From Riemerella anatipestifer (GTDB lineage Bacteria; Bacteroidota; Bacteroidia; Flavobacteriales; Weeksellaceae), in NCBI RefSeq assembly GCF_009670965.2, contig NZ_CP073240.1, positions 1 through 37,356 on the forward strand: a stretch of DNA of 37,356 nt. The letters run 5' to 3'. Position numbers and translations under genes: made by a program. This document shows positions 9,193 through 18,378 of this stretch, in pieces. Each line of letters opens with the position of its first letter. Within the stretch, counting starts at the first letter, position 1. The notes beneath the pieces are model-generated. The model did not search any database and had not been told where the DNA came from. It worked only from the letters and a program-made list of their open reading frames with translations.

Positions 9193-9632
9193 TTTACCTC
9201 TAAATTTTGATATATTTTATGAAACACTTCTTTTACTGTCACTATATTTTCTACACTGATTCCTTTTATGGATTCTTCGACGGTAGCATTGACAAGATTC
9301 ATAACTTTTTCCTGTATTTGCTTTCCTTTTTTTGTCAGAAAAATCAAATTAGACCTTCTGTCATTTACATCGGGTTTCCGGTCGACCAAACCGTCTTTTT
9401 CCATATTATCAATCAAACGGGTTACGCTTGGTCTGTCCCGAAAGCTCTTATCTGCCAAATACTGTTGCGAGCAACCGTCATTTTCCCACAAAACAGCCAA
9501 AATAGACCATTGTTCCTTGGTTAATTCTACTCCGTTCTGTCTGAAATTCTTATTCAAAACACGATTAAATGCCTGTGGTGTCCTGCCCGTAAGCAGATTG
9601 TAAAAATCCTGATATTCTAAAATTGATTGCAT
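9189..9632 (-). CDS. MarR-family transcriptional regulator of the efflux operon
   Basis: This is a winged-helix MarR-type repressor of about 147 residues. The HTH and wing are visible as ELTKEQWSILAVLWENDGC, LADKSFRDRPSVTRLIDNME and DGLVDRKPDVNDRRSNLIFL, where the D-x-R-S wing motif is diagnostic. I start it at ATG 9632 (MQSILEYQDF), not at the upstream Met at 9680, because the promoter -7 box (9661-9654) lies between them. It is first in the operon, and a TTGTT/AACAA dyad overlaps its transcription start, suggesting autorepression released by a ligand. Confidence 0.85.
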   Translation of the reverse strand: MQSILEYQDFYNLLTGRTPQAFNRVLNKNFRQNGVELTKEQWSILAVLWENDGCSQQYLADKSFRDRPSVTRLIDNMEKDGLVDRKPDVNDRRSNLIFLTKKGKQIQEKVMNLVNATVEESIKGISVENIVTVKEVFHKIYQNLEVK

Positions 9633-9641
9633 AACCAACTG

Positions 9642-9661
9642 TTGTTTATGCAACAAAAGTA
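9642..9661 (-). promoter_or_regulatory. MarR operon promoter with overlapping operator dyad
   Basis: On the minus strand TACTTTTG (9661-9654) fits the -7 consensus. It runs into a perfect dyad, TTGTT-N5-AACAA (9642-9656), at the expected start of transcription. The MarR start codon follows at 9632. Binding of the MarR protein here would block its own operon; inferred from position and symmetry. Confidence 0.6.
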
Positions 9662-9784
9662 TAACAAATTTTTCAAACAAGACTGTTTTTTGAAAAAATT
9701 AACTTTTGGAGAAAAAGCAAAAATTTTTTTAGTCTTTTGATTTACAGATAAATGAATCAAACAAAGAGTAAACAAACAGCCACA

Positions 9785-9981
9785 GCCACTAACAAGGGTT
9801 TTGCAAGAGAGCGGGTTAAGTGCTAAATTCAACTTTTGTGCTTCTATTCCGCAAAAACCATTTTTTATTTGTTTGAAAAGTGTAAATTAGCAAATAAAAA
9901 AATGGTTTTGCTACGTTGGTGCTAAATTGAAAGTTTGTGCTTTCTAATCCTCTCCCTCGCAAAGCCCCGAACCGTTGGCGG
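9785..9981 (+). repeat. attC-like site 5 (end of efflux-operon cassette)
   Basis: R'' GCCACTAAC exactly complements the cassette start GTTAGTGGC at 5555, so the cassette spans 4.4 kb. Outer arms GGGTTTTGCAAGAGAGCGGG and CTCCCTCGCAAAGCCCC pair. The long spacer holds two copies of a GTGCTAAATT motif and a nested inverted repeat, GCAAAAACCATTTTTTATTT with its partner near 9890-9910. Ends GTTGGCGG (9974-9981). Confidence 0.83.
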
Positions 9982-10118
9982 TAATTTGAAGAAACAATTA
10001 ACAACGAAAAACATTCAAGAAAATGAAGCTATAAGTAACTGTAAGATAGAATAAGAATTGAAATATCCTTTAATACGCAAAGTAGAAAGGGCGATTGTTA
10101 ATATTAAAAAATTAGAAA

Positions 10119-10889
10119 ATGACACAGTTACAAATGATTGACAAAACAAAGTCAATAGCTCAAAATGATAAAAATATTTCTGCCGTATTTATGTACGGGT
10201 CATTTACCAAAAATGAAGGGGACAAATATTCAGATATTGAATTCTACATCTTCTTGAAGGATAAAGAAAATTTTTCCGCTGAAAATTGGGTAAGCCAAAT
10301 TCATCCTTTGGCATTATATTTTACCAACGAGTATGGAAGTGAAGTTGCCATTTTTGAAAATATGATAAGGGGGGAGTTTCATTTTTTGACAAACGACCAA
10401 ATGGAAGTTATCAAATCGTGGGACGGTTTGGTAGAGTTTAGCGACTTTGACAAGATGATTTTAGTAGATAAAGAAGATTTATTGACTAACACGCTCAAAG
10501 AAATAAAAACTAAAGTACCTGATCGAACAACAAATGAAAATATCCTGTGGTTGAGCCAATCATTGTTGAATGTTTTACTTACAACAAGCAACTTAATTAA
10601 ACGACAGGAATTTGCTCACGCTTACCAAAGCTTATCAAATGTTCAAAAATATTTACTTTGGTTAATAAGAATTGAAACATACCAAACCAAACATTGGGAA
10701 AGTCCAACAAAAAGCTTGGAAAAAGACATAGACCCAGATTGGTATTCGTTATTTCAGGAGACAACATCAGAATTAGATCCGACAGATATTAAAACAGCTT
10801 TCAAGAAGACATTAATATTGACTGAAAAACTTTTTGATAATCTTGGAGTTGAAGCAAAATTAAAGGGGGTATTAAGGAGAATTGAATAA
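10119..10889 (+). CDS. lincosamide nucleotidyltransferase (Lnu(B)/Lnu(H)-like)
   Basis: This 256-residue nucleotidyltransferase resembles Lnu(B) along its length. Shared blocks are FMYGSFTKNEGDKYSDIEFYIF (Gly27, Ser28 and the metal-binding Asp39 and Glu41), LYFTNEYGSEVAIFENMIRGEFHFL, and the helical C-terminal domain with QSLSNVQKYLLWLIR. Members transfer a nucleotide to lincomycin or clindamycin in the cytoplasm. A lnu gene of similar size, lnu(H), is known from Riemerella, and this may be it, but I cannot confirm the subtype. The gene lies 144 bp into its cassette (9975-11025), a longer 5' region than most neighbours. Confidence 0.78.
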   Translation: MTQLQMIDKTKSIAQNDKNISAVFMYGSFTKNEGDKYSDIEFYIFLKDKENFSAENWVSQIHPLALYFTNEYGSEVAIFENMIRGEFHFLTNDQMEVIKSWDGLVEFSDFDKMILVDKEDLLTNTLKEIKTKVPDRTTNENILWLSQSLLNVLLTTSNLIKRQEFAHAYQSLSNVQKYLLWLIRIETYQTKHWESPTKSLEKDIDPDWYSLFQETTSELDPTDIKTAFKKTLILTEKLFDNLGVEAKLKGVLRRIE

Positions 10890-10898
10890 AAAAAACTA

Positions 10899-11033
10899 CC
10901 GCCAACATTGTATAAGCGTAATGCGGGCTGAACTGCTAAATTTGAGCATTTTTGCTCCTAAGAAACTTTGTGGTGGGCGGACAGTGAATTGCTCCGAAAT
11001 CCCGCACTACGCTTATACTTGACCGTTGTGCGT
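10899..11033 (+). repeat. attC-like site 6 (end of lnu cassette)
   Basis: R'' CCGCCAAC exactly complements the cassette start GTTGGCGG (9974). Left arm TTGTATAAGCGTAATGCGGG, right arm CCCGCACTACGCTTATAC, ending in GTTGTGCGT (11025-11033). Confidence 0.84.
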
Positions 11034-11077
11034 CAGCTTATTCGAACATTGTGCATAAAACAAACTGAAAAATTAAG

Positions 11078-11107
11078 TTGTGATATTTGGAAACTTTTGT
11101 ATCTTTG
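11078..11107 (+). promoter_or_regulatory. promoter of the toxin-antitoxin cassette
   Basis: TTG (11078-11080), 19 bp, then TATCTTTG (11100-11107) is a full Bacteroidetes -33/-7 promoter. It lies 26 bp upstream of the toxin ATG and inside the cassette, so this cassette carries its own promoter, unlike most forward cassettes here. Confidence 0.75.
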
Positions 11108-11132
11108 TTAAAAATTTACATAAAACAACTAA

Positions 11133-11477
11133 ATGCAATTTTTTGAAACACGATTTTTAGAAGAAGCTGACAAGTTTATTTCTGAACTTGATGAAAAAAC
11201 TGCTAGAAAACTGTTTTATAACATTGATTTAGCCCAACAAACAAACGACCCAAGACTTTTCAAAAAACTTAAAAATGACATTTGGGAGTTTAGAACACTT
11301 TATGCAGGACTTCAAATTCGACTTCTTGCATTTTGGGACAAAACAGACGGAAAAGAAACTTTAGTACTTGCAACGCACGGGTTTATAAAGAAAGTTAACA
11401 AAGTCCCAACAAAAGAAATTGACAAAGCGGTCAAAATTAGAGAAAAATATTTTAGTAATAAACAAAATAGCAAATAA
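11133..11477 (+). CDS. HigB-like (Gp49/RelE superfamily) toxin
   Basis: This 114-residue protein belongs to the phage Gp49-like/HigB group of RelE-fold toxins, which cleave mRNA on the ribosome. Seen: FLEEADKFISELDEKTARK, KLKNDIWEFRTLYAGLQIRLLAFW (the typical W-E-x-R central strands), and the C-terminal block ATHGFIKKVNKVPTKEIDKAVKIREKYF. Its partner antitoxin starts 2 bp downstream, in the toxin-first order of HigBA. Toxin-antitoxin pairs are common passengers of integron arrays, where they are thought to stabilise the array against deletion. Confidence 0.82.
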   Translation: MQFFETRFLEEADKFISELDEKTARKLFYNIDLAQQTNDPRLFKKLKNDIWEFRTLYAGLQIRLLAFWDKTDGKETLVLATHGFIKKVNKVPTKEIDKAVKIREKYFSNKQNSK

Positions 11478-11478
11478 A

Positions 11479-11805
11479 ATGGCAAATAACGAAATGAAAT
11501 CATACTCACTTGCCGAAATGAAAGATAAATATATCGGTAAAGTTGGAACAAAAGAACGTGACGAGTACGAATATGAACTACGAATGGATGTTTTAGGTAA
11601 AATGATTAAAACGGCTCGACAAGAACGAAATTTGACACAAGAACAATTAGGACAAATTGTTGGCGTTCAAAAATCTCAAATTTCCAAATTAGAAAGTAGT
11701 GCAAACAGTGCGACAATTGACACGATAATTAAAGTGTTTAAAGCATTGAAAGCCGAAATTAACTTTAATGTGAAACTTGAAGAACAACATATAAAACTAG
11801 TCTAA
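11479..11805 (+). CDS. HigA-like XRE-family antitoxin
   Basis: This is an XRE antitoxin of 108 residues starting MANNEMKSYSLAEMKDKYIG. ATG 11479 is chosen because it follows the toxin stop by one base; the frame is open further upstream inside the toxin gene. The helix-turn-helix is visible as IKTARQERNLTQEQLGQIVG followed by VQKSQISKLESSANSATIDT. It would neutralise the upstream HigB-like toxin by binding it and repress the shared promoter at 11078-11107. The attC-like site begins 12 bp after its stop. Confidence 0.82.
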   Translation: MANNEMKSYSLAEMKDKYIGKVGTKERDEYEYELRMDVLGKMIKTARQERNLTQEQLGQIVGVQKSQISKLESSANSATIDTIIKVFKALKAEINFNVKLEEQHIKLV

Positions 11806-11816
11806 AACAAAGCCGA

Positions 11817-11951
11817 ACGCACAACAAGGTATTGCCGCAAGCGGGGGATATTTGCATTTTAGAAAAATTTGTTTACCTTTGAAGTATGGTATTTTGGTTG
11901 AAGTTGGGTGCTAATAAGCCCCACCTTCGGCAATACCCGACCGTTGTGCGT
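11817..11951 (+). repeat. attC-like site 7 (end of toxin-antitoxin cassette)
   Basis: R'' ACGCACAAC exactly complements the cassette start GTTGTGCGT (11025). Left arm GGTATTGCCGCAAGCGGGGG pairs with right arm GCCCCACCTTCGGCAATACC. Ends GTTGTGCGT (11943-11951), the same box that opened the cassette. Confidence 0.84.
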
Positions 11952-11992
11952 CATCTTTGTGCGACAGAGGAAATAGAAAAAAACATACTAAA

Positions 11993-12817
11993 ATGAAAAA
12001 AATATTTATACTTCTGAATCTAATTTTATTAGTAAATCTTAATGGATATTGTCAAACTAAAAGTTTAAAATCAAATGAAATTGTAAAACCTGAATTTAGA
12101 AATATATTAGATAGTTTAAAGGTAAAAGGAGCAATTCTAATTTATGATAACGACAAGAATACTTTTTACTCAAATGACTTTGATTGGGCTAAAAACGGAA
12201 AATTACCTGCATCAACATTCAAAATTCCAAATTCTATAATTGCTGTTGAATTAGGCATTATTGAAAATGATACAACTATTTTAAAATGGAATGGCGAGCA
12301 GAGAAAAATGGATATTTGGGAAAAAGATTTATCATTTAAAGATGCTTTTAGAATTTCCTGTGTTCCTTGCTATCAGGAAATTGCAAGGAAAATCGGAACA
12401 ATTAAAATGAAAGAATATTTAGAAAAATTTGAGTATAAAAATATGATTTTTGACAGTTTAACGATTGACAATTTTTGGCTTGAAGGAAATTCAAAAATAT
12501 CTCAAAAACAACAAATCGACTTTTTGAGGAAATTCTATTTTTCAAAATTTCCAATTTCTGATAGGACAATAAAGATTGTCAAAAATATTATGGAAATTGA
12601 GCGAACTGAAAATTACATTTTAAGCGGTAAGACTGGATTAAGTTCGATAGAAGAAAAATATAATGGTTGGTTTGTTGGTTATGTTGAAACAAAATCTAAT
12701 GTTTATTTTTTTGCAACAAATGTAATTCCGACAGACGGATTGAATGTTGATGATTTTATTTCATCGAGAATTAATGTAACAAAAAATGCGTTAAAGCAAA
12801 TGAATATAATGAAATGA
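11993..12817 (+). CDS. blaOXA: class D beta-lactamase (OXA-347-like)
   Basis: This is a 274-residue serine beta-lactamase exported to the periplasm. It has a signal peptide (KKIFILLNLILLVNLNGYCQ) and the class D motifs S74-TFK (ASTFKIPNS), S122-CV, K213-TG (LSGKTGLSS) and FWLEG. The usual YGN motif appears as Y148-K-N. ATG 11993 is chosen because the signal peptide starts there; the upstream Met at 11957 would precede it with charged residues. Size and phylum fit OXA-347, which is known from Bacteroidota, but the allele is not confirmed. It starts 49 bp into its cassette. Its attC R'' does not complement its cassette start, unlike the neighbours. Confidence 0.88.
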   Translation: MKKIFILLNLILLVNLNGYCQTKSLKSNEIVKPEFRNILDSLKVKGAILIYDNDKNTFYSNDFDWAKNGKLPASTFKIPNSIIAVELGIIENDTTILKWNGEQRKMDIWEKDLSFKDAFRISCVPCYQEIARKIGTIKMKEYLEKFEYKNMIFDSLTIDNFWLEGNSKISQKQQIDFLRKFYFSKFPISDRTIKIVKNIMEIERTENYILSGKTGLSSIEEKYNGWFVGYVETKSNVYFFATNVIPTDGLNVDDFISSRINVTKNALKQMNIMK

Positions 12818-12822
12818 TAAAT

Positions 12823-12962
12823 GCCACTAACATATGGTAGCCGATAATTGCCGGCTTTCGTGCCAACTTGATACTTTGGTGCTTTTAACGAACCGAAGTG
12901 CTAAATTGATACGAAAGTGCTGTAAATCCGGCAACTACGGCTACCATTTTTCGTTATGTGCC
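12823..12962 (+). repeat. attC-like site 8 (after blaOXA), mismatched R boxes
   Basis: Arms ATGGTAGCCGATAATTGCCGG and CCGGCAACTACGGCTACCAT pair well. R'' is GCCACTAAC, but the blaOXA cassette opens with GTTGTGCGT (11943), so the complement seen in the other intact cassettes is broken. GCCACTAAC instead matches the start of the efflux cassette (5555). Ends GTTATGTGCC (12953-12962). Confidence 0.8.
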
Positions 12963-12970
12963 ATTTTTGA

Positions 12971-14137
<1,167 letters not shown>

Positions 14138-14150
14138 AATGGAATAAAAC

Positions 14151-14289
14151 GGCACATAACAAACAAATTGGCAATAGAGCCAGTGAAGTACTTCTATTGA
14201 ACTTTTGTGCAATGTTGAAGATTAGTAATTCTATTCAACATTTGTGCTAAAAGTCGGCTCCATCGCCAATTTGCCAGCCGTTAGCGGGC
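14151..14289 (+). repeat. attC-like site 9 (end of tet(X) copy 2 cassette)
   Basis: Same site as after copy 1, with a G-to-A change in the left arm (GAGCCAG). R'' GGCACATAAC complements GTTATGTGCC. The right R box is GTTAGCGGGC (14280-14289) instead of GTTAGTGGC, because it belongs to the next cassette. This is the pattern expected from site-specific insertion of two copies at different places. Confidence 0.86.
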
Positions 14290-14328
14290 ATTGTGAAAGA
14301 TACCAGCATAACAGTTAAACATTGATAA

Positions 14329-15243
14329 ATGAAAAAAAAACTACTTTGGATATTAATTTTAGGACTGATAATAATCAGTTGCAAACAAAGGAAAACAGAA
14401 ATGAAAGAGAAAATAATTAAAACAAACGGCATTGAACTCTGTACGGAAAGTTTTGGAAATAAGAAAAATCCAGCAATCCTTTTGGTAGCAGGTGCAACCG
14501 TATCAATGCTGTATTGGGACACTGAATTTTGCCAACAATTATCTGAAAAAGGATTTTTTGTTATTCGTTACGACAACAGAGATGTAGGAAAATCCACTAA
14601 TTATGAACCAGGTTCTACTCCATACGATATTGTTGACTTAACTAATGACGCTATTTCAATATTGGATGGCTACAAGATTGACAAAGCACATTTTGTGGGG
14701 ATTTCTTTGGGCGGACTAATTTCTCAAATAGCATCAATAAAGTTTGCCGACAGAGTTAACTCCTTAACTCTTATGTCATCAGGCCCTTGGGGAGACTCAG
14801 ACCCAACTATACCTGAAATGGACACGAGTATTTTAGATTTCCATAGTAAAGCAGGTACAGTCAATTGGACAAATGAAGACAGTGTGGTAAACTATTTAAT
14901 TCAGGGTGCAGAATTAATGAGTGGCAAGAAACAATTTGACAAACAAAGAAGTGAAAAACTGATAAGAGCTGAGTTCAATAGAGCCAACAATTATATAAGT
15001 ATGTTCAATCACGCTGCATTGCAAGGTGGTGAAGAATATTGGAACAGATTAAACGAAATCAAACAACCCACCTTAATTATCCACGGAACAGACGACAAAA
15101 TTTGGCATTATAAGAATGCAGGTTTTTTACTAGAAAAAATAAAAGGTTCAAATCTAATCACCCTTGAAGGTACAGGACACGAATTACACGTTGATGATTG
15201 GAAATCAATTATTGATGGAATAGAAAAACACATAAATGACTGA
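14329..15243 (+). CDS. estT: alpha/beta hydrolase lipoprotein, EstT-like macrolide esterase
   Basis: This 304-residue alpha/beta hydrolase carries a lipoprotein signal (KKKLLWILILGLIIISC), so it is likely anchored to a membrane outside the cytoplasm. The nucleophile elbow is GISLGG, the acid lies in HGTDDKIWH and the histidine in LEGTGHELH. An oxyanion segment (LVAGATVSMLYWD) precedes RYDNRDVGKS. The family fold is certain. EstT, a serine macrolide esterase from Sphingobacterium, sits beside tet(X) in similar gene clusters and is my best guess. The gene starts 48 bp into its cassette and ends 17 bp before the attC R''. A second Met (residue 25) would give a cytoplasmic form without the signal. 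Confidence 0.68.
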   Translation: MKKKLLWILILGLIIISCKQRKTEMKEKIIKTNGIELCTESFGNKKNPAILLVAGATVSMLYWDTEFCQQLSEKGFFVIRYDNRDVGKSTNYEPGSTPYDIVDLTNDAISILDGYKIDKAHFVGISLGGLISQIASIKFADRVNSLTLMSSGPWGDSDPTIPEMDTSILDFHSKAGTVNWTNEDSVVNYLIQGAELMSGKKQFDKQRSEKLIRAEFNRANNYISMFNHAALQGGEEYWNRLNEIKQPTLIIHGTDDKIWHYKNAGFLLEKIKGSNLITLEGTGHELHVDDWKSIIDGIEKHIND

Positions 15244-15259
15244 TAAACAAAAACAACGA

Positions 15260-15394
15260 CCCGCTAACAATGTATATAAAAAATAGGCGAAACAGTAGTA
15301 AATTCAAGGCTTTTGGCTCGTATTATACTTTGTGCTTAACCGAAAATTTGGCACTTCGAAATCGCCTACTTTTCATATACTAACCGTTACCTGC
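15260..15394 (+). repeat. attC-like site 10 (end of esterase cassette)
   Basis: R'' CCCGCTAAC exactly complements the cassette start GTTAGCGGG (14280). The left arm TGTATATAAAAAATAGGCGA pairs with TCGCCTACTTTTCATATAC. Ends GTTACCTGC (15386-15394). Confidence 0.84.
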
Positions 15395-15423
15395 AAGCTG
15401 AAAACAAAAATCCGTTTTAAGAG

Positions 15424-16371
15424 ATGAATGAAATATTGATAAAAATATTACAAGAAAAATATCATATCGAAACGAACTTGATTTCTAAACTGCGAGGTGG
15501 TTGGGCTTCCTTAGCTTATAAAATTGAAAGTGGAAATGGAAAATTTTACTTTTTAAAAGTTTACGAAAAAAGTAGAAAATCGACATCTTATTTAACTGAA
15601 CATATAGATATTTATCTTCCAATAGTGAATTGGATTGAGAATCAAACGTCACTTAACGGAAAAATAATTCGATTAGTTAAAACTCAATTCGGAAATTTAA
15701 AGTGCGAAGATGAAAATTATCTCTACATTTTGTTTGATTACATTGATGGAGAAACAGTTGCGGAACAGAATTTGACAGAAGAACAAGTCATACAATTAGC
15801 CGAAATTGTTAGTCAACTACATAATTTAAAAGATTTTCCTTTTGATGTTGAACAGATTTCTGAAACATTTGAGCTTTCGTTCATCTCTAAATTATTGGAT
15901 TGGACGGAAAGAAAATTTGATGATTTAAAAGCTGATATCCAGGAGGTTTTAAAACCCAGTATTTTAACTATTAAAAATCAAGTGAATGAATGGAATAACT
16001 TGTCCGAATTTTTAAAAGGACAGAGTTTGAAGAATTGTTTATGTCATACAGATATCCATCATTGGAACATCATCTCTGACAAACAGCAATTGTATCTTAT
16101 AGATTGGGAAGGGATAACGTTTGCACCACCCGAGGCAGATATATTCGGCTTTTACGAGCAACCATATTTCAATTCGTTTATGAAGAGATATTATGAACTC
16201 AATCCCGATTATCAAATAAACGAAAGTACATTACGCTATTATCAGATAAGCAGAAAACTTCAAGATATTTTTGAATTCATTGAACAACTACAATTTGATA
16301 AACTTAATTTGGAAGAATATGAAACCAATTTGAATTATTTAAGGAAAGAAGTTGATAAAATAGCAACCTAA
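15424..16371 (+). CDS. APH-family phosphotransferase (APH(9)-like)
   Basis: This 315-residue antibiotic/choline-kinase-fold enzyme has an N-lobe with SKLRGGWASLAYKI and the ATP-site lysine in YFLKVYEKS. It has the catalytic Brenner motif LCHTDIHHWNI (H-x-D-x-x-x-x-N) and the metal-binding LIDWEGITFAPPEADI in place of the DFG-like segment. The layout most resembles APH(9) spectinomycin kinases, but macrolide or other small-molecule kinases cannot be excluded, and I do not recognise a named gene. It begins 37 bp after its cassette boundary and has no promoter box there. Confidence 0.7.
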   Translation: MNEILIKILQEKYHIETNLISKLRGGWASLAYKIESGNGKFYFLKVYEKSRKSTSYLTEHIDIYLPIVNWIENQTSLNGKIIRLVKTQFGNLKCEDENYLYILFDYIDGETVAEQNLTEEQVIQLAEIVSQLHNLKDFPFDVEQISETFELSFISKLLDWTERKFDDLKADIQEVLKPSILTIKNQVNEWNNLSEFLKGQSLKNCLCHTDIHHWNIISDKQQLYLIDWEGITFAPPEADIFGFYEQPYFNSFMKRYYELNPDYQINESTLRYYQISRKLQDIFEFIEQLQFDKLNLEEYETNLNYLRKEVDKIAT

Positions 16372-16400
16372 AAATATATACATTTCAAAAAAAACAGCCA

Positions 16401-16536
16401 GCAGGTAACAAGGATTTTGCAAGAGAGCGGGTTAAGTGCTTCGTATGAAACTTTTTGCTAAATTTGTAGTTCGGTTCTTCGATAGAGCGTTTGTGCATAA
16501 AATCCGCTCCCTCGCAAAGCCCCGAACCGTTGGTGG
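16401..16536 (+). repeat. attC-like site 11
   Basis: R'' GCAGGTAAC exactly complements the cassette start GTTACCTGC (15386). The arms AAGGATTTTGCAAGAGAGCGGG and CCGCTCCCTCGCAAAGCCCC are almost the same as in site 5, pointing to a common cassette lineage. Ends GTTGGTGG (16529-16536). Confidence 0.84.
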
Positions 16537-16557
16537 CAAGGCTAAAAGACACAGCAA

Positions 16558-17346
16558 ATGGACATCAGTAAAGACGTAAAAAATCAACTTGACAAATATT
16601 TTGGAAATTATACTACCACACAAATTTCAGGTGGTTCAACAAATGCTGAATTGTTCAGGGTTACGACAGATGAATCAAAGAGTTTTATTCTCAAAAAACA
16701 AATTTATAGTAACCATAATGTAAACCTCAAATACGATTATCAAAATTATTTATGGCTTGACGGAAAAATTCCAGTTCCTAAGATTATTTTTTATGAACAA
16801 TTAAGCGACTTTGAATTGTTATGTATGACGGAACTGCAAGGAAAAACTCTTGAATATTATTTTGATAAAATAGAAACTGAAGAAATTATTAAGCAATATG
16901 CAATATCATTGAAAAAACTTCATTCTTTGAAAATTGACAATACTGCGTTGGTTCAACACCTTGACTTGAAAATTTCAAAAGCAAGATTTAATTTAGATAG
17001 TGGGTTAATTGATTTTACAGACTTACAACCCGAAAATCAAACTTACAGCCCCGAAGAACTATTTGTGAAATTATTAAGCATAAAGCCATCAGACTATGAA
17101 TTAGTGTTTACACACGGAGATTACTGTTTTGACAACTTAATTTTTGACAATCATAACTTAAGTGGTTTTATAGACATTGGCAATGGAGGTATAACAGATA
17201 AATATCAAGATATTGCACTTGCTGTTAGAAACATACGAGATAATTTTAGACCAGAAATGGTTGACATATTTTACAAGGTATATGGACTTGATAAGCCAAA
17301 CAAAAATAAAATAGAGTTTTATATATTATTAGACGAGTTCTTTTGA
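16558..17346 (+). CDS. APH(3')-like aminoglycoside phosphotransferase
   Basis: This 262-residue kinase carries the APH(3') signature: [13 protein letters not shown] (catalytic Asp and metal-binding Asn), [24 protein letters not shown] and the C-terminal [10 protein letters not shown]. The N-lobe has [12 protein letters not shown] and the ATP-site lysine in FILKKQIY. Members phosphorylate the 3'-OH of kanamycin and neomycin in the cytoplasm. I do not recognise the exact allele. The ATG is 28 bp from the cassette boundary. Confidence 0.82.
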   Translation: MDISKDVKNQLDKYFGNYTTTQISGGSTNAELFRVTTDESKSFILKKQIYSNHNVNLKYDYQNYLWLDGKIPVPKIIFYEQLSDFELLCMTELQGKTLEYYFDKIETEEIIKQYAISLKKLHSLKIDNTALVQHLDLKISKARFNLDSGLIDFTDLQPENQTYSPEELFVKLLSIKPSDYELVFTHGDYCFDNLIFDNHNLSGFIDIGNGGITDKYQDIALAVRNIRDNFRPEMVDIFYKVYGLDKPNKNKIEFYILLDEFF

Positions 17347-17357
17347 AAGAAGCCCAG

Positions 17358-17494
17358 CCACCAACATCGTATTGGCAATAGTGGGGCTGATAGTTATAAA
17401 TTCAACATTTGTGCTTCTATCGGGCATTAGTGCAAATGTTGGGCTGACGTTTTTCAAATGCCCCACCATCGCCAATACGTAACCGTTATGCGGC
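17358..17494 (+). repeat. attC-like site 12 (end of APH(3')-like cassette)
   Basis: R'' CCACCAAC exactly complements the cassette start GTTGGTGG (16529). Arms CGTATTGGCAATAGTGGGGC and GCCCCACCATCGCCAATACG pair with two mismatches. Ends GTTATGCGGC (17485-17494), which opens the erm(F) segment. Confidence 0.85.
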
Positions 17495-17551
17495 AGCTTA
17501 AAAGACGACACCAAACCAGAAAAATCATCTTGACAACCACCCGACTTTGAA

Positions 17552-18352
17552 CTACGAAGGATGAAATTTTTCAGGGACAACTTCCAGCATTTCCAAAAAA
17601 CAGTTTACCCATTGACTTGGAGACAAACAAACAATTTGAGCATTAAGGTTTAAACCGAATTTTTCCGAAATTGACCTGACCTGACTTTTCCTGAAAATCG
17701 ACTTTAAAGCTGTTTTTACAGATAAATCAGGTTTCTCTAACAGACAGGAAATAAATGCTAAGTATTTGGCTTTAAACTTAAAATCAAAAAATAACTGTTT
17801 TCTTTTAATGTTTAACAGGGCTGATTTGACAGTTGGCGGTGGAAAGAAACTTTCAGGACCTACCTCATAGACAAGTTTCAAATCAAAAAAAGTATGATAG
17901 AAAACGGTATATGGATTGTAAAGCTTCCTCGAAAATAACTTTTGTGTAGGTTCTAACTGAAGGACAATGGAACCTCCCAGAAAATTTCCAAGACTCTCAA
18001 ACATCAGGATTTTGAAAATATCGGAAGTAATGCCATAAGGAATATTTGACACCACTTTGAAAGGAAATTTCGGAACTGCAAAATTCCTAAAATCACAACC
18101 GACAACTTGAACATTTCGGGCATCAGAAAATAATTTTCGTAAATGTTCAACCAAAGCTGTGTCGTTTTCAATAGCAACAACATTGTTGGCGATTTTTAAT
18201 AAATGAACAGTAAGAAACCCCTTGCCTGCCCCAATATCTAAAACCGTATCCTGATTACTTATATTTGCTTGTCTTATTGCATCTTTTATTAGCACTTTAT
18301 CAATAGTAAAGTGCTGACCCGTAAAACGAACGGGCAATTTCTTTTTTGTCAT
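17552..18352 (-). CDS. erm(F): 23S rRNA (adenine-N6) methyltransferase Erm(F)
   Basis: This 266-residue Erm enzyme dimethylates A2058 of 23S rRNA and gives macrolide-lincosamide-streptogramin B resistance. SAM-binding DIGAGKGFLTVHLL, the AIENDTALVEHL acidic loop and the catalytic VSNIPYGITSDI motif are present. It matches Erm(F) of Bacteroides at nearly every position I can recall. It is reversed relative to the array and lies just beyond an attC-like site (GTTATGCGGC, 17485). Its 5' flank is cut by IS4351 at 18379, so the cassette's own end is lost. IS4351 is known to supply an outward promoter for ermF in Bacteroides transposons, which fits this arrangement. Confidence 0.96.
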   Translation of the reverse strand: MTKKKLPVRFTGQHFTIDKVLIKDAIRQANISNQDTVLDIGAGKGFLTVHLLKIANNVVAIENDTALVEHLRKLFSDARNVQVVGCDFRNFAVPKFPFKVVSNIPYGITSDIFKILMFESLGNFLGGSIVLQLEPTQKLFSRKLYNPYTVFYHTFFDLKLVYEVGPESFFPPPTVKSALLNIKRKQLFFDFKFKAKYLAFISCLLEKPDLSVKTALKSIFRKSQVRSISEKFGLNLNAQIVCLSPSQWVNCFLEMLEVVPEKFHPS

Positions 18353-18378
18353 TAGTAACTTCTTACAGGTGAATACTT

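Noticed and set aside
9974..10118. Leader peptide upstream of lnu
   Set aside because: Only a three-codon ATG-AAG-CTA-TAA ORF is present, without stable alternative stems.
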